DNA from: Vulcanimicrobiota bacterium
GTDB taxonomy: Bacteria; Vulcanimicrobiota; Vulcanimicrobiia; Vulcanimicrobiales; Vulcanimicrobiaceae
Assembly (NCBI GenBank): GCA_027459645.1
Contig: DAIDHQ010000013.1
Location: 25,772 to 89,771, forward strand
Reading direction: 5' to 3'
Length of the DNA stretch: 64,000 nucleotides
The notes under the pieces are model-generated. The model did no database searches. It was given only the letters and a program-made list of their open reading frames with translations, and was not told where the DNA came from. A program made the position numbers and the translations under genes. Below, one piece after another: positions 24,817 to 34,901 of this stretch; the first letter of the stretch is position 1, and the number at the start of each line of letters is the position of its first letter.

Positions 24817-25497
24817 CGCTAGGACGAAAGCTCGATACGGTATTTCATACTGCCCCGGCGCGATCTTTATCGCGCCGTTGAGCAGATAGGGGTCAGGAAC
24901 AATCGTGGGCGGCGCGCCGAACTGGAACCATAAGGGCACACCGTATGGAAACGGATCGTTCACAATGATGTTTTCTTGCGGGATGCCCTGTACGCTTGTG
25001 TCGTCGTAGCCGACAACTACGACGGCGTGCTCGGGGAACGGCGACGCAATCATGGCGCTCGGTGAAATACCGGCGATGAACGGATGACCTAACCGAACGC
25101 TCGTCTTGATCTCACCATAGCTCAAAGGGCGCAGAATGAACCCCGACCGAAGCTGCGGGACCCCAGTGCCAAGTGCGCGTCGAACGAGCATGGGGTATTC
25201 CGACATCTCATTTGCCAGCGTCATATCGGGATTCGGACCCAGCGCTCCCGCGCTCAGTTTAGGGTTGCACGCGATGTTCGCGGCCTGCAGAATACCACAC
25301 TGATACGTGGAACTTTGCGGAAACTGTGGAATCTTGTAATAGCGGAAAATCATCTCCCCGGAAGCGAGCCAACAATACTCTGGCGTTTGTTGAAACACTG
25401 CAGGCACCGCTAGAATCTGCGAAGCTGCCGACGCGCTTGCAGCCGAAAGCAAGAATAATGCTCCGAGGCGCGCGAGGACGCGATAAAGAAATACCAT
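24781..25497 (-). CDS. Secreted papain-like cysteine peptidase (C39/AvrRpt2-like)
   Basis: A 238-aa exported protein with signal peptide (LARLGALFLLSAASASAA). The catalytic cysteine is in QTPEYCWLASGEMIF (Cys42), the histidine in PEHAVVVVGYD (about 156) and the third residue in IIVNDPFPYG (about 179), the order expected for the Peptidase_C39_2/papain-like fold. There is no ABC exporter, so it is not a bacteriocin-processing C39 domain within a transporter. The natural substrate is unknown. A 157-bp gap separates it from the upstream gene. Confidence 0.75.
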   Translation of the reverse strand: MVFLYRVLARLGALFLLSAASASAASQILAVPAVFQQTPEYCWLASGEMIFRYYKIPQFPQSSTYQCGILQAANIACNPKLSAGALGPNPDMTLANEMSEYPMLVRRALGTGVPQLRSGFILRPLSYGEIKTSVRLGHPFIAGISPSAMIASPFPEHAVVVVGYDDTSVQGIPQENIIVNDPFPYGVPLWFQFGAPPTIVPDPYLLNGAIKIAPGQYEIPYRAFVLALKWGPTILAFP

Positions 25498-25654
25498 AAA
25501 ACGGCTCCTTTATTCAAAGACACCTTGCGTCCATTTCAATCTTGCGTCTGGGCTCTCGGTATGTCAAGAGCCATAACGCGTATTCCGCGGAGGACGCCAT
25601 CGAGCCGACGCCGCTGGCTGAACATCACGGCCACGTGAAACCTCGCGCTCCTCG

Positions 25655-26629
25655 TTAGCCGAACGCAAACTCCAGCGCGTACTCGCGCGTCTCTCCGGGA
25701 CGGAGCATCGGAAGCGTCCCGCGCTCGCGTGCTTCGATGCGGCCTTGAATCGTCGGGCAGTTCGCCGGCTCGATCGCCATCACGTACGTTCGCGTGCCCA
25801 GCATCCGCCAGCTAAAGCACGCCGGAAGTTGCTCGGGCCGAAAGCGAATCGCCCACGACATTGGAAGCGCATCGTTGCGAAATTCCGCGACGGCCCATCC
25901 GTCGGGCGCCGCTTGCGGCACGTGTACGAACACTTCTTCCGCGAAGCCCACCTGGGGCGCACCGCCGCGATCCCATAACGTAAGCCCCTTGCGGGCCTGC
26001 TCGTCGCGCGGCTTCATCGACGATTGGCTCAACGATACGCGCAGGTGCTGGTCCAGCAGCGGGTATCCCGCGTTGCAATGATACAAGAGCATGTGGGGCT
26101 GTACCTCACCGCCTTCGTTCGTCACGCGATCGCGTAAACGCAACAACGTTCCGCTACGATTCATCCGCCAAGTGCGCTCGAGGCGCAACGTTTCGCCGAA
26201 CATGCGATTCTGGCGCACCACGCCCCGCAACTCGGCAAACGCATCCTCCGACTCGATGTCGACGCGTACCGATATATCCTCGGCGGCGATGTGATTCACG
26301 TGCCCGTGCATCGTCCACGAACCATCTTGGTCGTGTCCCGACGCCCCGAACGCCTCGAGCCCGCACGTCGTTACCAACCCTCCGAAAAAGTTGCGTGCAA
26401 AATCGTCGTCGTTCATCGTGCCGGGATGCGGTGGAAGAATGCCGCCGGGACCGTGCCATACGAAGGGCACGCCGCGAAACGATGCGGCGGCAATATCCAT
26501 GGCGCGGTCCAGCACCACGAGCGCATCCAAGCCGCCCATGCTGCGTAACCGCGCGACGCGCACGCCGTTCTCCAGGCGCAGCATCTCCACGCCGCCGATC
26601 TGTTCGGGACGTCCGACCCGCTCAAGCAT
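25655..26629 (-). CDS. DUF4432 / aldose-1-epimerase-like protein
   Basis: A 324-aa beta-sandwich protein of the galactose-mutarotase-like superfamily. Recognisable blocks are LDRAMDIAAASFRGVPFVWHGPGG, a GGLVTTCGLEAFG strand, HGHVNHIAAE (His pair), MLLYHCNAGYPLL and VMAIEPANCPTIQGR, as in DUF4432 proteins that act on sugar C1 epimers or related carbohydrates. ATG 26629 has AGGTGAG close upstream. The gene is divergent from the POT transporter, with about 60 bp between starts. Confidence 0.72.
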   Translation of the reverse strand: MLERVGRPEQIGGVEMLRLENGVRVARLRSMGGLDALVVLDRAMDIAAASFRGVPFVWHGPGGILPPHPGTMNDDDFARNFFGGLVTTCGLEAFGASGHDQDGSWTMHGHVNHIAAEDISVRVDIESEDAFAELRGVVRQNRMFGETLRLERTWRMNRSGTLLRLRDRVTNEGGEVQPHMLLYHCNAGYPLLDQHLRVSLSQSSMKPRDEQARKGLTLWDRGGAPQVGFAEEVFVHVPQAAPDGWAVAEFRNDALPMSWAIRFRPEQLPACFSWRMLGTRTYVMAIEPANCPTIQGRIEARERGTLPMLRPGETREYALEFAFG

Positions 26630-26688
26630 ACTCACCTTCGGTACGTTCCCAGCAGGCGCACGGGCGACGCGAGCCAATCACCGCACGC

Positions 26689-27948
26689 ATGCTACGTACG
26701 TTGACCGAGGTCCGCGGCGGCTTCCAGCGGCCGTTCTGGATCGCGAACACGACCGAAATCTTCGAACGCCTTTCGTATTACGCGGTCTTCTCCGCGCTCG
26801 CGCTCTATCTCAATCAGAGCCTCGGTTTCCCCACGTCGCTCGCCGCCAGCCTCAGCGGCCTCTTCGGCGGCGCGGTATGGGTGATGGCGATTTTCGGCGG
26901 AGCGCTTGCCGACCGCATCGGCTTCCGTCGCGCGCTCTCGACCGCGTACTTCATTCTCGCGTGCGCCTACGTGCTCGTCGGATCGATCGGCGCACCGTGG
27001 CTCGCACCGGTTCGTTCGCTGATGCCGCTGGGACTGCTCGCCGGCGTCATTCTCTTCTTGCCGGCACTCGGCGTCGCGCTTGTCAAACCATCGGTCGTCG
27101 GCACGACCGCCCGTGCATCGAACGACAACGTGCGTTCGATCGGCTACTCCGTCTATTACACGATGGTAAACATCGGCAGCACCGCCGGCCCGTTCCTCGC
27201 CGGCTACGCACACGCACATCTGCCACCGCAAGCCGTCTTCTTGCTGGCGGCACTTTCCGTCGCGCTCATGTTCTTCGTGGTGCTCTTCTTCTACAAAGAA
27301 CCGCGCACCCAAGCCACGGAAAAGCAGCCGACCCTGAGTGAAGTCGTCGCTAACTTCGGCACGGTCCTCGCGAACTGGCGGTTCGTTCTCTTTTTGCTGA
27401 TCTTCTCGGGATATTGGATCGTGTTTTGGCAGCAGTATTTGATTCTGCCGATCTTTCTCGCGAAATACGTCCCGAGCGCAAACAGCGGCTACGTGCTCAT
27501 GACCGATCCCGCGATCGTGATCACCTGCACGGTGCTGATTAATACCGTCACCCGACGACTGCCGCCCTTCGCCGCGATCACGCTCGGCACGCTCATCACC
27601 TCGCTCGGATGGCTCGTCATCGCCACGCATGCAAACACGCTCACGGCAGTGCTCAGCCTCGCCGTCCTCGCCCTCGGCGAAATCATCCAATCGCCGCGCT
27701 ACTACGAGTACATCTCGCGTCTCGCACCGGCGGGACAGCAAGGCACCTACATGGGCTTCGCGTTTCTTCCGATCGGCATCGGTTCGTTCGTCGGCGGCAT
27801 TTTCTCCGGCTCGATCTATCACCGTTTTTGCGAACTCTCGAACCAGCCCGCGCAAATGTGGATCGTCATCACGGCCGTCGGCATCGCGACCGCCGCGCTC
27901 TTGTGGATCTACGACCGCTTCATTCGCAACGCCCCCGCGTCAAACTGA
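26689..27948 (+). CDS. POT/PTR-family proton-coupled transporter
   Basis: A 419-aa, 12-helix MFS transporter of the proton-dependent oligopeptide type. The N-terminus ANTTEIFERLSYYAVFSAL contains the ExxER-like motif (EIFERLSYY) that couples proton and peptide binding in POT proteins, and helix 5 has the family's YSVYYTMVNIGSTAGP block. It is shorter than typical (about 460-500), lacking the extra HA/HB helices. Substrate probably di/tripeptides, but sugar or nitrate-like ligands occur in the family. The N-terminal extension readable back to 26395 is antisense to the DUF4432 gene and was rejected. Confidence 0.8.
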   Translation: MLRTLTEVRGGFQRPFWIANTTEIFERLSYYAVFSALALYLNQSLGFPTSLAASLSGLFGGAVWVMAIFGGALADRIGFRRALSTAYFILACAYVLVGSIGAPWLAPVRSLMPLGLLAGVILFLPALGVALVKPSVVGTTARASNDNVRSIGYSVYYTMVNIGSTAGPFLAGYAHAHLPPQAVFLLAALSVALMFFVVLFFYKEPRTQATEKQPTLSEVVANFGTVLANWRFVLFLLIFSGYWIVFWQQYLILPIFLAKYVPSANSGYVLMTDPAIVITCTVLINTVTRRLPPFAAITLGTLITSLGWLVIATHANTLTAVLSLAVLALGEIIQSPRYYEYISRLAPAGQQGTYMGFAFLPIGIGSFVGGIFSGSIYHRFCELSNQPAQMWIVITAVGIATAALLWIYDRFIRNAPASN

Positions 27949-28245
27949 GCGGGAACCCCTCCGTTCGAAATTCGCGCCACGTCCGCGCCGCGACGACGGA
28001 CGAAGTGAGAGGGCTCCGGCGCGTCGGTCATTTGCCATTCACGCGCCGGATGATTGCGAAAAGGTCAGCAGCGCGGGCGCCGCAGAGGAGAGGAACTCGA
28101 CGTTTGTACTAGGTATTGTAAAAGTCGTGTTCTCGCTGGGTAATTTCTTGCTTTACACGGCGCCCGAACACCCTCGGCGGAGGCGGTGGAGGCCGCCGCC
28201 ATCGAGCGAACTCCTTGCTTTGCTGCCCTACGAAGGAGCTTTCAA
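27949..28245. other. Intergenic stretch without supported genes
   Basis: About 297 bp between the POT transporter and the sedolisin. It holds GC-rich sequence with no ORF I can support and a Gly/Ala-type GC run near 28175-28200. The segment before the sedolisin contains its ribosome binding site AAGGAG (28233-28238). Confidence 0.5.
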
Positions 28246-29565
28246 TTGAAATCATCCCTAAGGATAGCCGCCGTCGCTTTGGCTGCTGCACTTGCGGCGT
28301 GCTCCGGCCAAGGCGCCGTCGGAAACAATTCCTCGTCTTCATTAACCCCGGAACTTTCGACACACGCATCTGGTAATGCACTGCCGCCGGGGCCGGCTGC
28401 CGCGGTGTGTGGGGCCGTTTCCCGCGGAATGGACCGCTGTTTCTCCTGGATTCGTACCGATATCAACCAGCCGGCTGCCACGACAAACCCGGCCGGCTAC
28501 CATCCTAATGATCTGCGCGCCGCTTACGCGTTGCCGTCGACCACGGCGGGCGCGGGCCAAGTCGTCGCAATCGTCGACGCATACAACGATCCGAACGCGC
28601 TGAGCGATGTTAACACCTACCGCTCGACGTTCGGTATTCCGTCACTTCCAGCGTGCAACGGCAGTAAGCCGTCAGCAAGCAGCAACGCGCCGTGCTTTTT
28701 GCAGGTCAATCAAAGCGGCAGCACAAGCGGGCTTCCCAAGAATAACGCGAGTTGGTCCCAAGAGATCTCGCTCGACCTCGATATGGTCAGCGCCGTCTGT
28801 CCGAACTGCAGCATCATTCTCGCCGAAGCCAGTTCCGCAACCACTGCCAACCTGGGGAGCGCGGTGAACGCAGCCGCCAGCCTAGGGGCCAACGCCATCA
28901 GCAACAGCTACGGCGGCAGCGAGAGCTCGAGTGACACCAGCTATGACGCAAGCTATTACAATCATCCAGGAATTGCCGTTGTAGCGAGCTCCGGCGACGG
29001 CGGCTACGGCGTCGAATATCCGGCGGCTTCGCAATACGTCACCGCGGCGGGCGGAACATCGCTCTATCTCAATGGCGCCGGTACGTCATCCGTATCATAC
29101 AACTACGAAACCGCATGGGAAACGTCGGTCTCCGAAGGCGCCGGGAGCGGCTGCAGCGCAGACGATCCTCAGCCCTCGTGGCAGAGCAGCGTAACCAATA
29201 TTGTCGGCACGTCCTCGCCCGATGCAAACTGCGCGAAGCGAGCGGTAGCGGATGTTTCTGCCGACGCCGACCCAAACACCGGCGTATCGGTGTACGACAG
29301 TTACGCCTATCGCGGCCAGAGCGGCTGGCTCGTGTTTGGGGGCACCAGCGTGGCGTCGCCGATTCTTGCGTCGGTATACGCTCTTGCAGGCAACGAAACG
29401 AGCATCAGCTACGGCGGATACTCGTATAGCCATTTGAGTGGCCTTCGCGACGTTTCGCAGTACGGTGCCTATACCGAAACATGCGGCACAACCCTGTGTA
29501 ACGCGTACACGGGCTGGGATGGGCCGACGGGCAACGGATCGCCCAACGGTACGACCGCTTTCTAG
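28246..29565 (+). CDS. Sedolisin-family (S53) serine carboxyl peptidase, lipoprotein
   Basis: A 439-aa exported peptidase. The catalytic Glu and Asp are in EISLDLD (173 and 177), the oxyanion Asp region in SSGDGGYG (about 250), and the nucleophile in FGGTSVASP (Ser368), the S53 order. The TTG start at 28246 follows AAGGAG at eight bases. The signal ends at LAACSG, so the enzyme is lipid-anchored. The pro-domain usual in S53 enzymes is almost absent: only about 70 residues precede the catalytic domain. The C-terminal aspartate-rich calcium site is not obvious. Sedolisins usually act at acidic pH. Confidence 0.85.
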   Translation: MKSSLRIAAVALAAALAACSGQGAVGNNSSSSLTPELSTHASGNALPPGPAAAVCGAVSRGMDRCFSWIRTDINQPAATTNPAGYHPNDLRAAYALPSTTAGAGQVVAIVDAYNDPNALSDVNTYRSTFGIPSLPACNGSKPSASSNAPCFLQVNQSGSTSGLPKNNASWSQEISLDLDMVSAVCPNCSIILAEASSATTANLGSAVNAAASLGANAISNSYGGSESSSDTSYDASYYNHPGIAVVASSGDGGYGVEYPAASQYVTAAGGTSLYLNGAGTSSVSYNYETAWETSVSEGAGSGCSADDPQPSWQSSVTNIVGTSSPDANCAKRAVADVSADADPNTGVSVYDSYAYRGQSGWLVFGGTSVASPILASVYALAGNETSISYGGYSYSHLSGLRDVSQYGAYTETCGTTLCNAYTGWDGPTGNGSPNGTTAF

Positions 29566-29587
29566 ATCCACACCCAACCAGTGGGAA

Positions 29588-29622
29588 GACGAGCCGGAAG
29601 GTTGTTCCGGCTCGTCTTTTTA
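29588..29622 (+). terminator. Rho-independent terminator after the sedolisin gene
   Basis: Stem GACGAGCCGGA / TCCGGCTCGTC with a short loop and a following TTTTT. It isolates the peptidase from the riboswitch. Confidence 0.85.
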
Positions 29623-29675
29623 CGAGGAGCCACAACGTTGAAAGGAGCTCGTGGAAACTCTCGCAAAAAGCTCCT

Positions 29676-29815
29676 GCGTTCGCTGCCAGGAACCCGGTTG
29701 AACTCCGGGACGGTCGCGCCACTGTAAGCGGGGAGTCGCGGATCACCACTGCGCAAGCGGGAAGGCGTTCCGAATCATGGCGAGGATCCGCAAGTCAGGA
29801 TACTGCTGCGAACCA
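29676..29815 (+). promoter_or_regulatory. Cobalamin (AdoCbl-type) riboswitch
   Basis: The RNA has the B12 element landmarks in order: GGAACCCGGTTGAACTCCGGG, ACGGTCGCGCCACTGTAA, GGGGAGTC, GGGAAGGC, and the 3' AGTCAGGATACTGCTGCG. P1 pairs GTTCGC (29678-29683) with GCGAAC (29808-29813). A separate hairpin (GGAGCT/AGCTCC, 29644-29674) lies upstream. The cobB ATG is only 23 bases after P1 and has no exposed ribosome binding site, and no terminator was seen, so translational control is the likelier mode. Confidence 0.93.
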
Positions 29816-29835
29816 ATCGCTTCCACACGCCTCGC

Positions 29836-31191
29836 ATGAAGGTGTTTCGCTTGCCGCCTCGTCTCCTCGTCTCGGCCGCATCGAGCGGCTCGGGAAAGAC
29901 TATCTTCTCACTCGGACTCATTGAGGCGCTAAAGCGTCGCGCACTTTGCGTCGTTGCAGCGAAAGTCGGACCCGACTTCATCGACTCGGCGCACCTAACG
30001 CGTGCGAGCGGGATCCCCGCGCGCAACTTGGACGCATGGATCGCTCCAGAAGCACACGTCGTATCCTCATTTGCTCGCGCAGCGGCCGCAGCAGATATTT
30101 GCATCATCGAAGGCGTGATGGGACTGTTCGATGGTCGTCATGGATCGGGAGAAGGTTCAAGCGCTCACATAGCGCGACTTCTACATGCGCCGGTCGTCGG
30201 CGTATTAGATTGCTCGCGATCGTCATCCACCATTGGGGCCATCGCCCTCGGTTTGCGCTCTTATGATCCGCGCGTCGACTTTGCTGGCGTGATTCTGAAT
30301 CGGGTTGCGAGCGAACGGCATCGCACGACCGTCGCCGATGCTTGCAGAGCGGCCGGCATTGCCGTATTCGGCGCCATTCCGCGCGACGAACGGCTCACGC
30401 TGCCCAGCCGTCACTTGGGACTGACCGCGCCGGGCGAAGCCGGGTGGAAGCAGGCGGTTAACGCAGCTGCCGACCTCCTCGAAATGCACCTCGACCTAGA
30501 CGGCCTGCTCGCGCTAGCGAGAAGTGCGCCGCCCTTGCCGGCTCCTGACATACGCCAACCGCGTGAAACTGTGGCGCGCGTCGCCCTCGCCCGCGACGAG
30601 GCTTTTTGGTTTTACGACGAGGATACCATCGATGCGCTACGCGACGCGGGTGCCGAGATCGTGTTCTATTCACCGCTACGCGACGCGTTCCCGAATGCCG
30701 ATGCAGCCTTTATCGGCGGCGGCTATCCTGAATTGCACGCCGGCGCCCTCTCCGAGAACCGGGCGGCGAGAGTCGCCTTGCGGGACGCTATCGAGGCCGG
30801 CATGCCGGTCTACGCAGAATGCGGCGGGCTGATGTATCTTTCGCAATCGCTCGCGAACGGAGCCGATGTTGCCGAAATGGTCGGAGCCGTACCCGCGCAC
30901 GCGGCGATGAACGAGACACGCACCGCGCTGCGCTATGTCGAGGCGGACGCGCTTACCGACGGGCCGCTCTTCACTCGAGGCGAACGAGTGCGCGGCCACG
31001 AGTTCCATTATTCTCAGATTAATTACACCCGCACGGCATACGCCTACCAATTCGACGGAGAACGCGAAGGCTACGCCGCCGGCAACCTTCACGCATCTTA
31101 CGTGCACGCTCATTTAGGGGCTCGTCCCCTGGCACTTGCGCGGTTTTTGAACTTGGCGCGCACCTTTGGAGGCCGCAGAGGCGCATTATGA
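29836..31191 (+). CDS. cobB: Cobyrinate a,c-diamide synthase
   Basis: ATP- and glutamine-dependent amidase acting on the a and c side chains of the corrin acid (CobB/CbiA), 451 aa. The N-terminal synthetase domain has the P-loop SSGSGKT (16-22) and VGPDFIDSAHLTRASG. The C-terminal glutaminase (GATase type 3) has the nucleophile block PVYAECGGLMYLS and the distal HASYVHAH. It is the first gene behind the riboswitch. CobB before a CobN-type chelatase indicates a hydrogenobyrinate (late cobalt insertion) route. Confidence 0.93.
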   Translation: MKVFRLPPRLLVSAASSGSGKTIFSLGLIEALKRRALCVVAAKVGPDFIDSAHLTRASGIPARNLDAWIAPEAHVVSSFARAAAAADICIIEGVMGLFDGRHGSGEGSSAHIARLLHAPVVGVLDCSRSSSTIGAIALGLRSYDPRVDFAGVILNRVASERHRTTVADACRAAGIAVFGAIPRDERLTLPSRHLGLTAPGEAGWKQAVNAAADLLEMHLDLDGLLALARSAPPLPAPDIRQPRETVARVALARDEAFWFYDEDTIDALRDAGAEIVFYSPLRDAFPNADAAFIGGGYPELHAGALSENRAARVALRDAIEAGMPVYAECGGLMYLSQSLANGADVAEMVGAVPAHAAMNETRTALRYVEADALTDGPLFTRGERVRGHEFHYSQINYTRTAYAYQFDGEREGYAAGNLHASYVHAHLGARPLALARFLNLARTFGGRRGAL

Positions 31192-34100
31192 TCGCCTTTA
31201 TCTCCGCCGTCGATACCGATCTGATTGCTGCGCGAAACGCGCTCGCGCTGCTGCCGCCGGATTTTCCGCCGGTCGCGGTGTATGCCGCACACGAGTTGGA
31301 ACATGAAGATCAGATGCGAGCTGCGCTCGCCGGGTCGCGTCTGGCAATCGTGCGTATCTTGGGCGGCCATGCCTATTTCGCGCGAGGATTCGAGACCCTC
31401 GCGGCCCTACAAAAGGAAGGCACGCTCGAGGTCTTAGCGATTCCGGGAGACGCGCATCCTGACGCCGATTTGGATGCGCGTTCGAACGCTCCGCCGCACA
31501 TTCTGCGCGGCGCTCACGCGTATGCATTTGCCGGTGGCTCGCGTAATCTTGCAAGCTTGTTTGCCTACGTCGCACACGAGCGGCTCGGCTTGCCGTTCTC
31601 TTACGACCCTCCGCAACAATCGCCTGAATGGGGATTCTATCACCCCGATTCCGCCGATCGGGAAGGCTGCGCGCGTCTATCGTCGACTGAATTCCGCTCG
31701 CGTTTTTGGCACGAAGGCCAAAGTGGCATTGGCGTGATTTTTTATCGTGCCGATTGGTCGAGCGGGAATCTCGCGCACATCGATGCACTGATTCATCTAT
31801 GTGAAGCTCGCGGCCTCAACGTTCTTCCCGTGTTCGTCTATAGCTTACGTGACTGCGAGCGAATCGGCGATTTGCCGGCTCCCTACGTCCACGCCTTCGG
31901 ATCCAGCGATGGAACGAGCGTCGACGCAATCGTTAGTTTACTCTCCTACACCCTAGGTGATGCATCCGAGCAGGTACAGCGCTGGCTCGATGTGCCGGTC
32001 GTACAGGCCATCGCAACCGCTCAAAGTCGCGCAGCTTGGCAAGCGAATCCCGCAGGACTCGGCCCACTCGATGCGGCGACCAAAATCGTCATGCCGGAAT
32101 TTGATGGAAAACTTTGCGGCCCCGTATTCGCGTTTCGCGACCCGAAAAGCGGATTGACGCAGGCGGATCCGCTACAGCTGAAAGCGCTGGTGGGGCTACT
32201 GGAAAGGCACGTCCGTTTGAGGCGCACGCCGAACGCCGACAAACGCGTGGCAATCGTGCTGACGAATTTCGCAAACCGCCAGGGGCGCATTGGCAGCGCG
32301 GTGGGTTTAGATACGCCTGCATCCGTCGTTGCGATTCTTCGCGCGTTAGAGGCAGACGGCTACGATGTGGGCTCCTTCCCGAGCGACGGCGATGCATTGA
32401 TGGCCGACCTTCTTGCACGCGGTGGCTACGACATCGATTCACTAACCCCCGATCAACTCGCGAACGCCGAAGCGGGCTTCGACGTTGCAGAGTACCGTGC
32501 GTGGTTTGCCGACTTTGGCCAAGCCGTGCGAACGTCGATGGAGGACGCGTGGGGAGCCGCGCCGGGCAATGCCTATCGCGAAGGGGACCGCATCTATGTC
32601 GCAGGCGCCCGCTTCGGGAACGTCTTCGTGATGATCCAGCCGCCACGCGGCTTCGGCGATAATCCGTTGGCCGTCTATCATTCCGGCGATCTCGTACCAA
32701 CGCATCATTACATCGGTGCCTATCGATGGCTACGGGATGTCTTTCGCGCGGACGCAATCGTGCAGTGCGGCAAGCACGGCACTTTGGAATGGCTTCCGGG
32801 CAAATCGCTTGGTCTCTCCGCGGACTGTTTTCCGGCGCTCGCCCAAAGCGACATTCCGCTCTTCTATCCGTTCATCGTCGACGACCCCGGCGAAGGTGCC
32901 CAAGCAAAGCGTCGCGCTCACGCATGTATTATCGATCATTTAATTCCCCCCATGACCAAAGCACAGGCCTACGACGAACTCGCCCAACTTGCGCGGCTTC
33001 TTGGCGAATATGCGGCGGCGGAACGGATCGATCCAGACAAAGCGCCGCTGATCGCGTCCGCTATCTGGCAGACGGTAGTTGCGGCAAACCTCCAGCGCGA
33101 TCTCGCCGTTGACGTATTGCCTCAGGGAGAAGCTTTCGGCGAGTTTCTGCAGCATGTCGACGGTTATCTCTGCGAACTTGGAGACATGCAGATCCGCGAC
33201 GGGTTGCACGTACTTGGCGAACCGCCGAGAGAAGGCCGCCTATTGGACCTGGCGCTTGCGCTCGTGCGTGTGGATGGGGCCGACGCGCTTGGCGCTCTGC
33301 ACGCGCTTGCGTTGGACCTCGGCATTGACTATGCGGCAATTGCAGACGCCGCCGATGCCGGCCGGCCTTATCTCAACTCAGGTTCCAGCGTCCGCGACGT
33401 GCGCGAGCAGCTGGAATCGCAGATACGCGAGATCGCCTCCGCCATTCTCACAAACGACAGGGAACTCACGGTTGAAGAAATCCTCGCCCAGTTTGCCGTT
33501 CCCGTGAGTGGTGAATGCGCGCGTACGATGCGGCTGCTCGGGGAGCGTATCGTGCCGGCACTTTCGCGCGCCGGTGATGAAATCAGCAATCTCCTGCGCG
33601 GGCTGAACGGCCACCACGTTCCAGCCGGCCCGAGCGGAGCGCCGACGCGCGGAATGATCAACGTCCTCCCCACCGGTCGTAATTTTTACGGAATCGACGT
33701 ACGTGCGGTCCCCTCCCGTTTCGCATGGCTCGTCGGAATGCGTCTGGGCGATGCATTATTGCGCACCGCGAAAGCGCGCGACGGTGAATACCCGCAGAAT
33801 ATCGCGATGACCGTGTGGGGCACCGCCAACATGCGGACCCAGGGCGACGACATCGCCGAGATCCTCTGGCTGCTCGGGGTTCGGCCGCTGTGGCATCCGG
33901 AAAACGGACGCGTAACCGGGCTCGAAGTCGTGCCGCTAGAAGAGCTCGGACGGCCGCGGATCGACGTAACCGTTCGCATTTCCGGCTTCTTTCGAGATTC
34001 GTTTCCCGATGCGATTGCGCTGATCGACCGGGCGGTTGCGGCGGTAGCCGAGTTACCCGAAGATGCGCAGCAGAATTACGTGCGCGCCGCCACGCTGCGC

Positions 34101-34901
34101 GACGAGCGCCTCAAACTAGCCGCGGGGATGGACGCCGGCGAGGCACGCCGGCGCGCGCGCTTTCGAATCTTCGGCAACAAGCCCGGGACCTACGGCACGG
34201 GAGTGCTGGAACTGATCTCATCGGGCGCGTGGCAGTCACGCGGCGATCTCGCGCAAGCGTACCTCGCATCGGGGGGCTTCGCCTATGGAACCCATACCTT
34301 TGGCGAGCCCGCACCGGCAGAATTTCGAGATCGGCTTAAGGCCTCGAGCATCGCAGTACAGAATCAGGACAATCGCGAGCACGACATCTTTGATAGCGAC
34401 ACCTATCTGCAGCATCATGGCGGCATGATTGCGGCGATCCGGGAACTGAGCGCCAAAGAGCCCTCAGCGCTCTTCGGCGATTCTTCCGATCCGCAGCAGC
34501 CGAAGACGCGTACGCTGCAAGACGAAGCCCGGCGCGTCTTTCGCGCCCGCGTGGCCAATCCAAGATGGCTTGCCGGCATGCGCCGCCACGGCTACAAAGG
34601 TGCGCTCGAGATGGCCGCAACGGTTGATTATCTCTTCGGCTACGATGCGGCAGCCGGTGTGGTGGAAGATTGGATGTACGAACGCGTCGCGCAAGCGTAT
34701 GTGCTCGACGAAGAAAATCGCGAGTTCCTCCGCGCCTCGAATCCCTGGAGCGCGAGGGAGATGAGCGAACGACTCCTGGAAGCCGCTGCTCGCGGATTAT
34801 GGGAGAAGCCATCGCACGAAACGCTCGAGCAGCTTCGCGATGAACTGACAGCCGTCGATGGCGTTCTCGAGGATCGAACCGAGGTGATCTATGCGCGTTA
34901 A
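31188..34901 (+). CDS. cobN: Cobaltochelatase subunit CobN
   Basis: Large subunit of the ATP-dependent cobalt chelatase, 1237 aa, the usual length of CobN/BchH proteins. Characteristic blocks are [46 protein letters not shown] (metal and tetrapyrrole region) and [20 protein letters not shown]. The ATG overlaps the cobB stop (ATGA). Since the partner here is a ChlI/ChlD fusion rather than CobS/CobT, the complex follows the type found in many bacteria outside the Alphaproteobacteria. Confidence 0.93.
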   Translation: MIAFISAVDTDLIAARNALALLPPDFPPVAVYAAHELEHEDQMRAALAGSRLAIVRILGGHAYFARGFETLAALQKEGTLEVLAIPGDAHPDADLDARSNAPPHILRGAHAYAFAGGSRNLASLFAYVAHERLGLPFSYDPPQQSPEWGFYHPDSADREGCARLSSTEFRSRFWHEGQSGIGVIFYRADWSSGNLAHIDALIHLCEARGLNVLPVFVYSLRDCERIGDLPAPYVHAFGSSDGTSVDAIVSLLSYTLGDASEQVQRWLDVPVVQAIATAQSRAAWQANPAGLGPLDAATKIVMPEFDGKLCGPVFAFRDPKSGLTQADPLQLKALVGLLERHVRLRRTPNADKRVAIVLTNFANRQGRIGSAVGLDTPASVVAILRALEADGYDVGSFPSDGDALMADLLARGGYDIDSLTPDQLANAEAGFDVAEYRAWFADFGQAVRTSMEDAWGAAPGNAYREGDRIYVAGARFGNVFVMIQPPRGFGDNPLAVYHSGDLVPTHHYIGAYRWLRDVFRADAIVQCGKHGTLEWLPGKSLGLSADCFPALAQSDIPLFYPFIVDDPGEGAQAKRRAHACIIDHLIPPMTKAQAYDELAQLARLLGEYAAAERIDPDKAPLIASAIWQTVVAANLQRDLAVDVLPQGEAFGEFLQHVDGYLCELGDMQIRDGLHVLGEPPREGRLLDLALALVRVDGADALGALHALALDLGIDYAAIADAADAGRPYLNSGSSVRDVREQLESQIREIASAILTNDRELTVEEILAQFAVPVSGECARTMRLLGERIVPALSRAGDEISNLLRGLNGHHVPAGPSGAPTRGMINVLPTGRNFYGIDVRAVPSRFAWLVGMRLGDALLRTAKARDGEYPQNIAMTVWGTANMRTQGDDIAEILWLLGVRPLWHPENGRVTGLEVVPLEELGRPRIDVTVRISGFFRDSFPDAIALIDRAVAAVAELPEDAQQNYVRAATLRDERLKLAAGMDAGEARRRARFRIFGNKPGTYGTGVLELISSGAWQSRGDLAQAYLASGGFAYGTHTFGEPAPAEFRDRLKASSIAVQNQDNREHDIFDSDTYLQHHGGMIAAIRELSAKEPSALFGDSSDPQQPKTRTLQDEARRVFRARVANPRWLAGMRRHGYKGALEMAATVDYLFGYDAAAGVVEDWMYERVAQAYVLDEENREFLRASNPWSAREMSERLLEAAARGLWEKPSHETLEQLRDELTAVDGVLEDRTEVIYAR

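Noticed and set aside
26395..26688. N-terminal extension of the POT transporter
   Set aside because: It would lie antisense in the DUF4432 gene and shows no helix or signal; ATG 26689 starts the conserved sequence.
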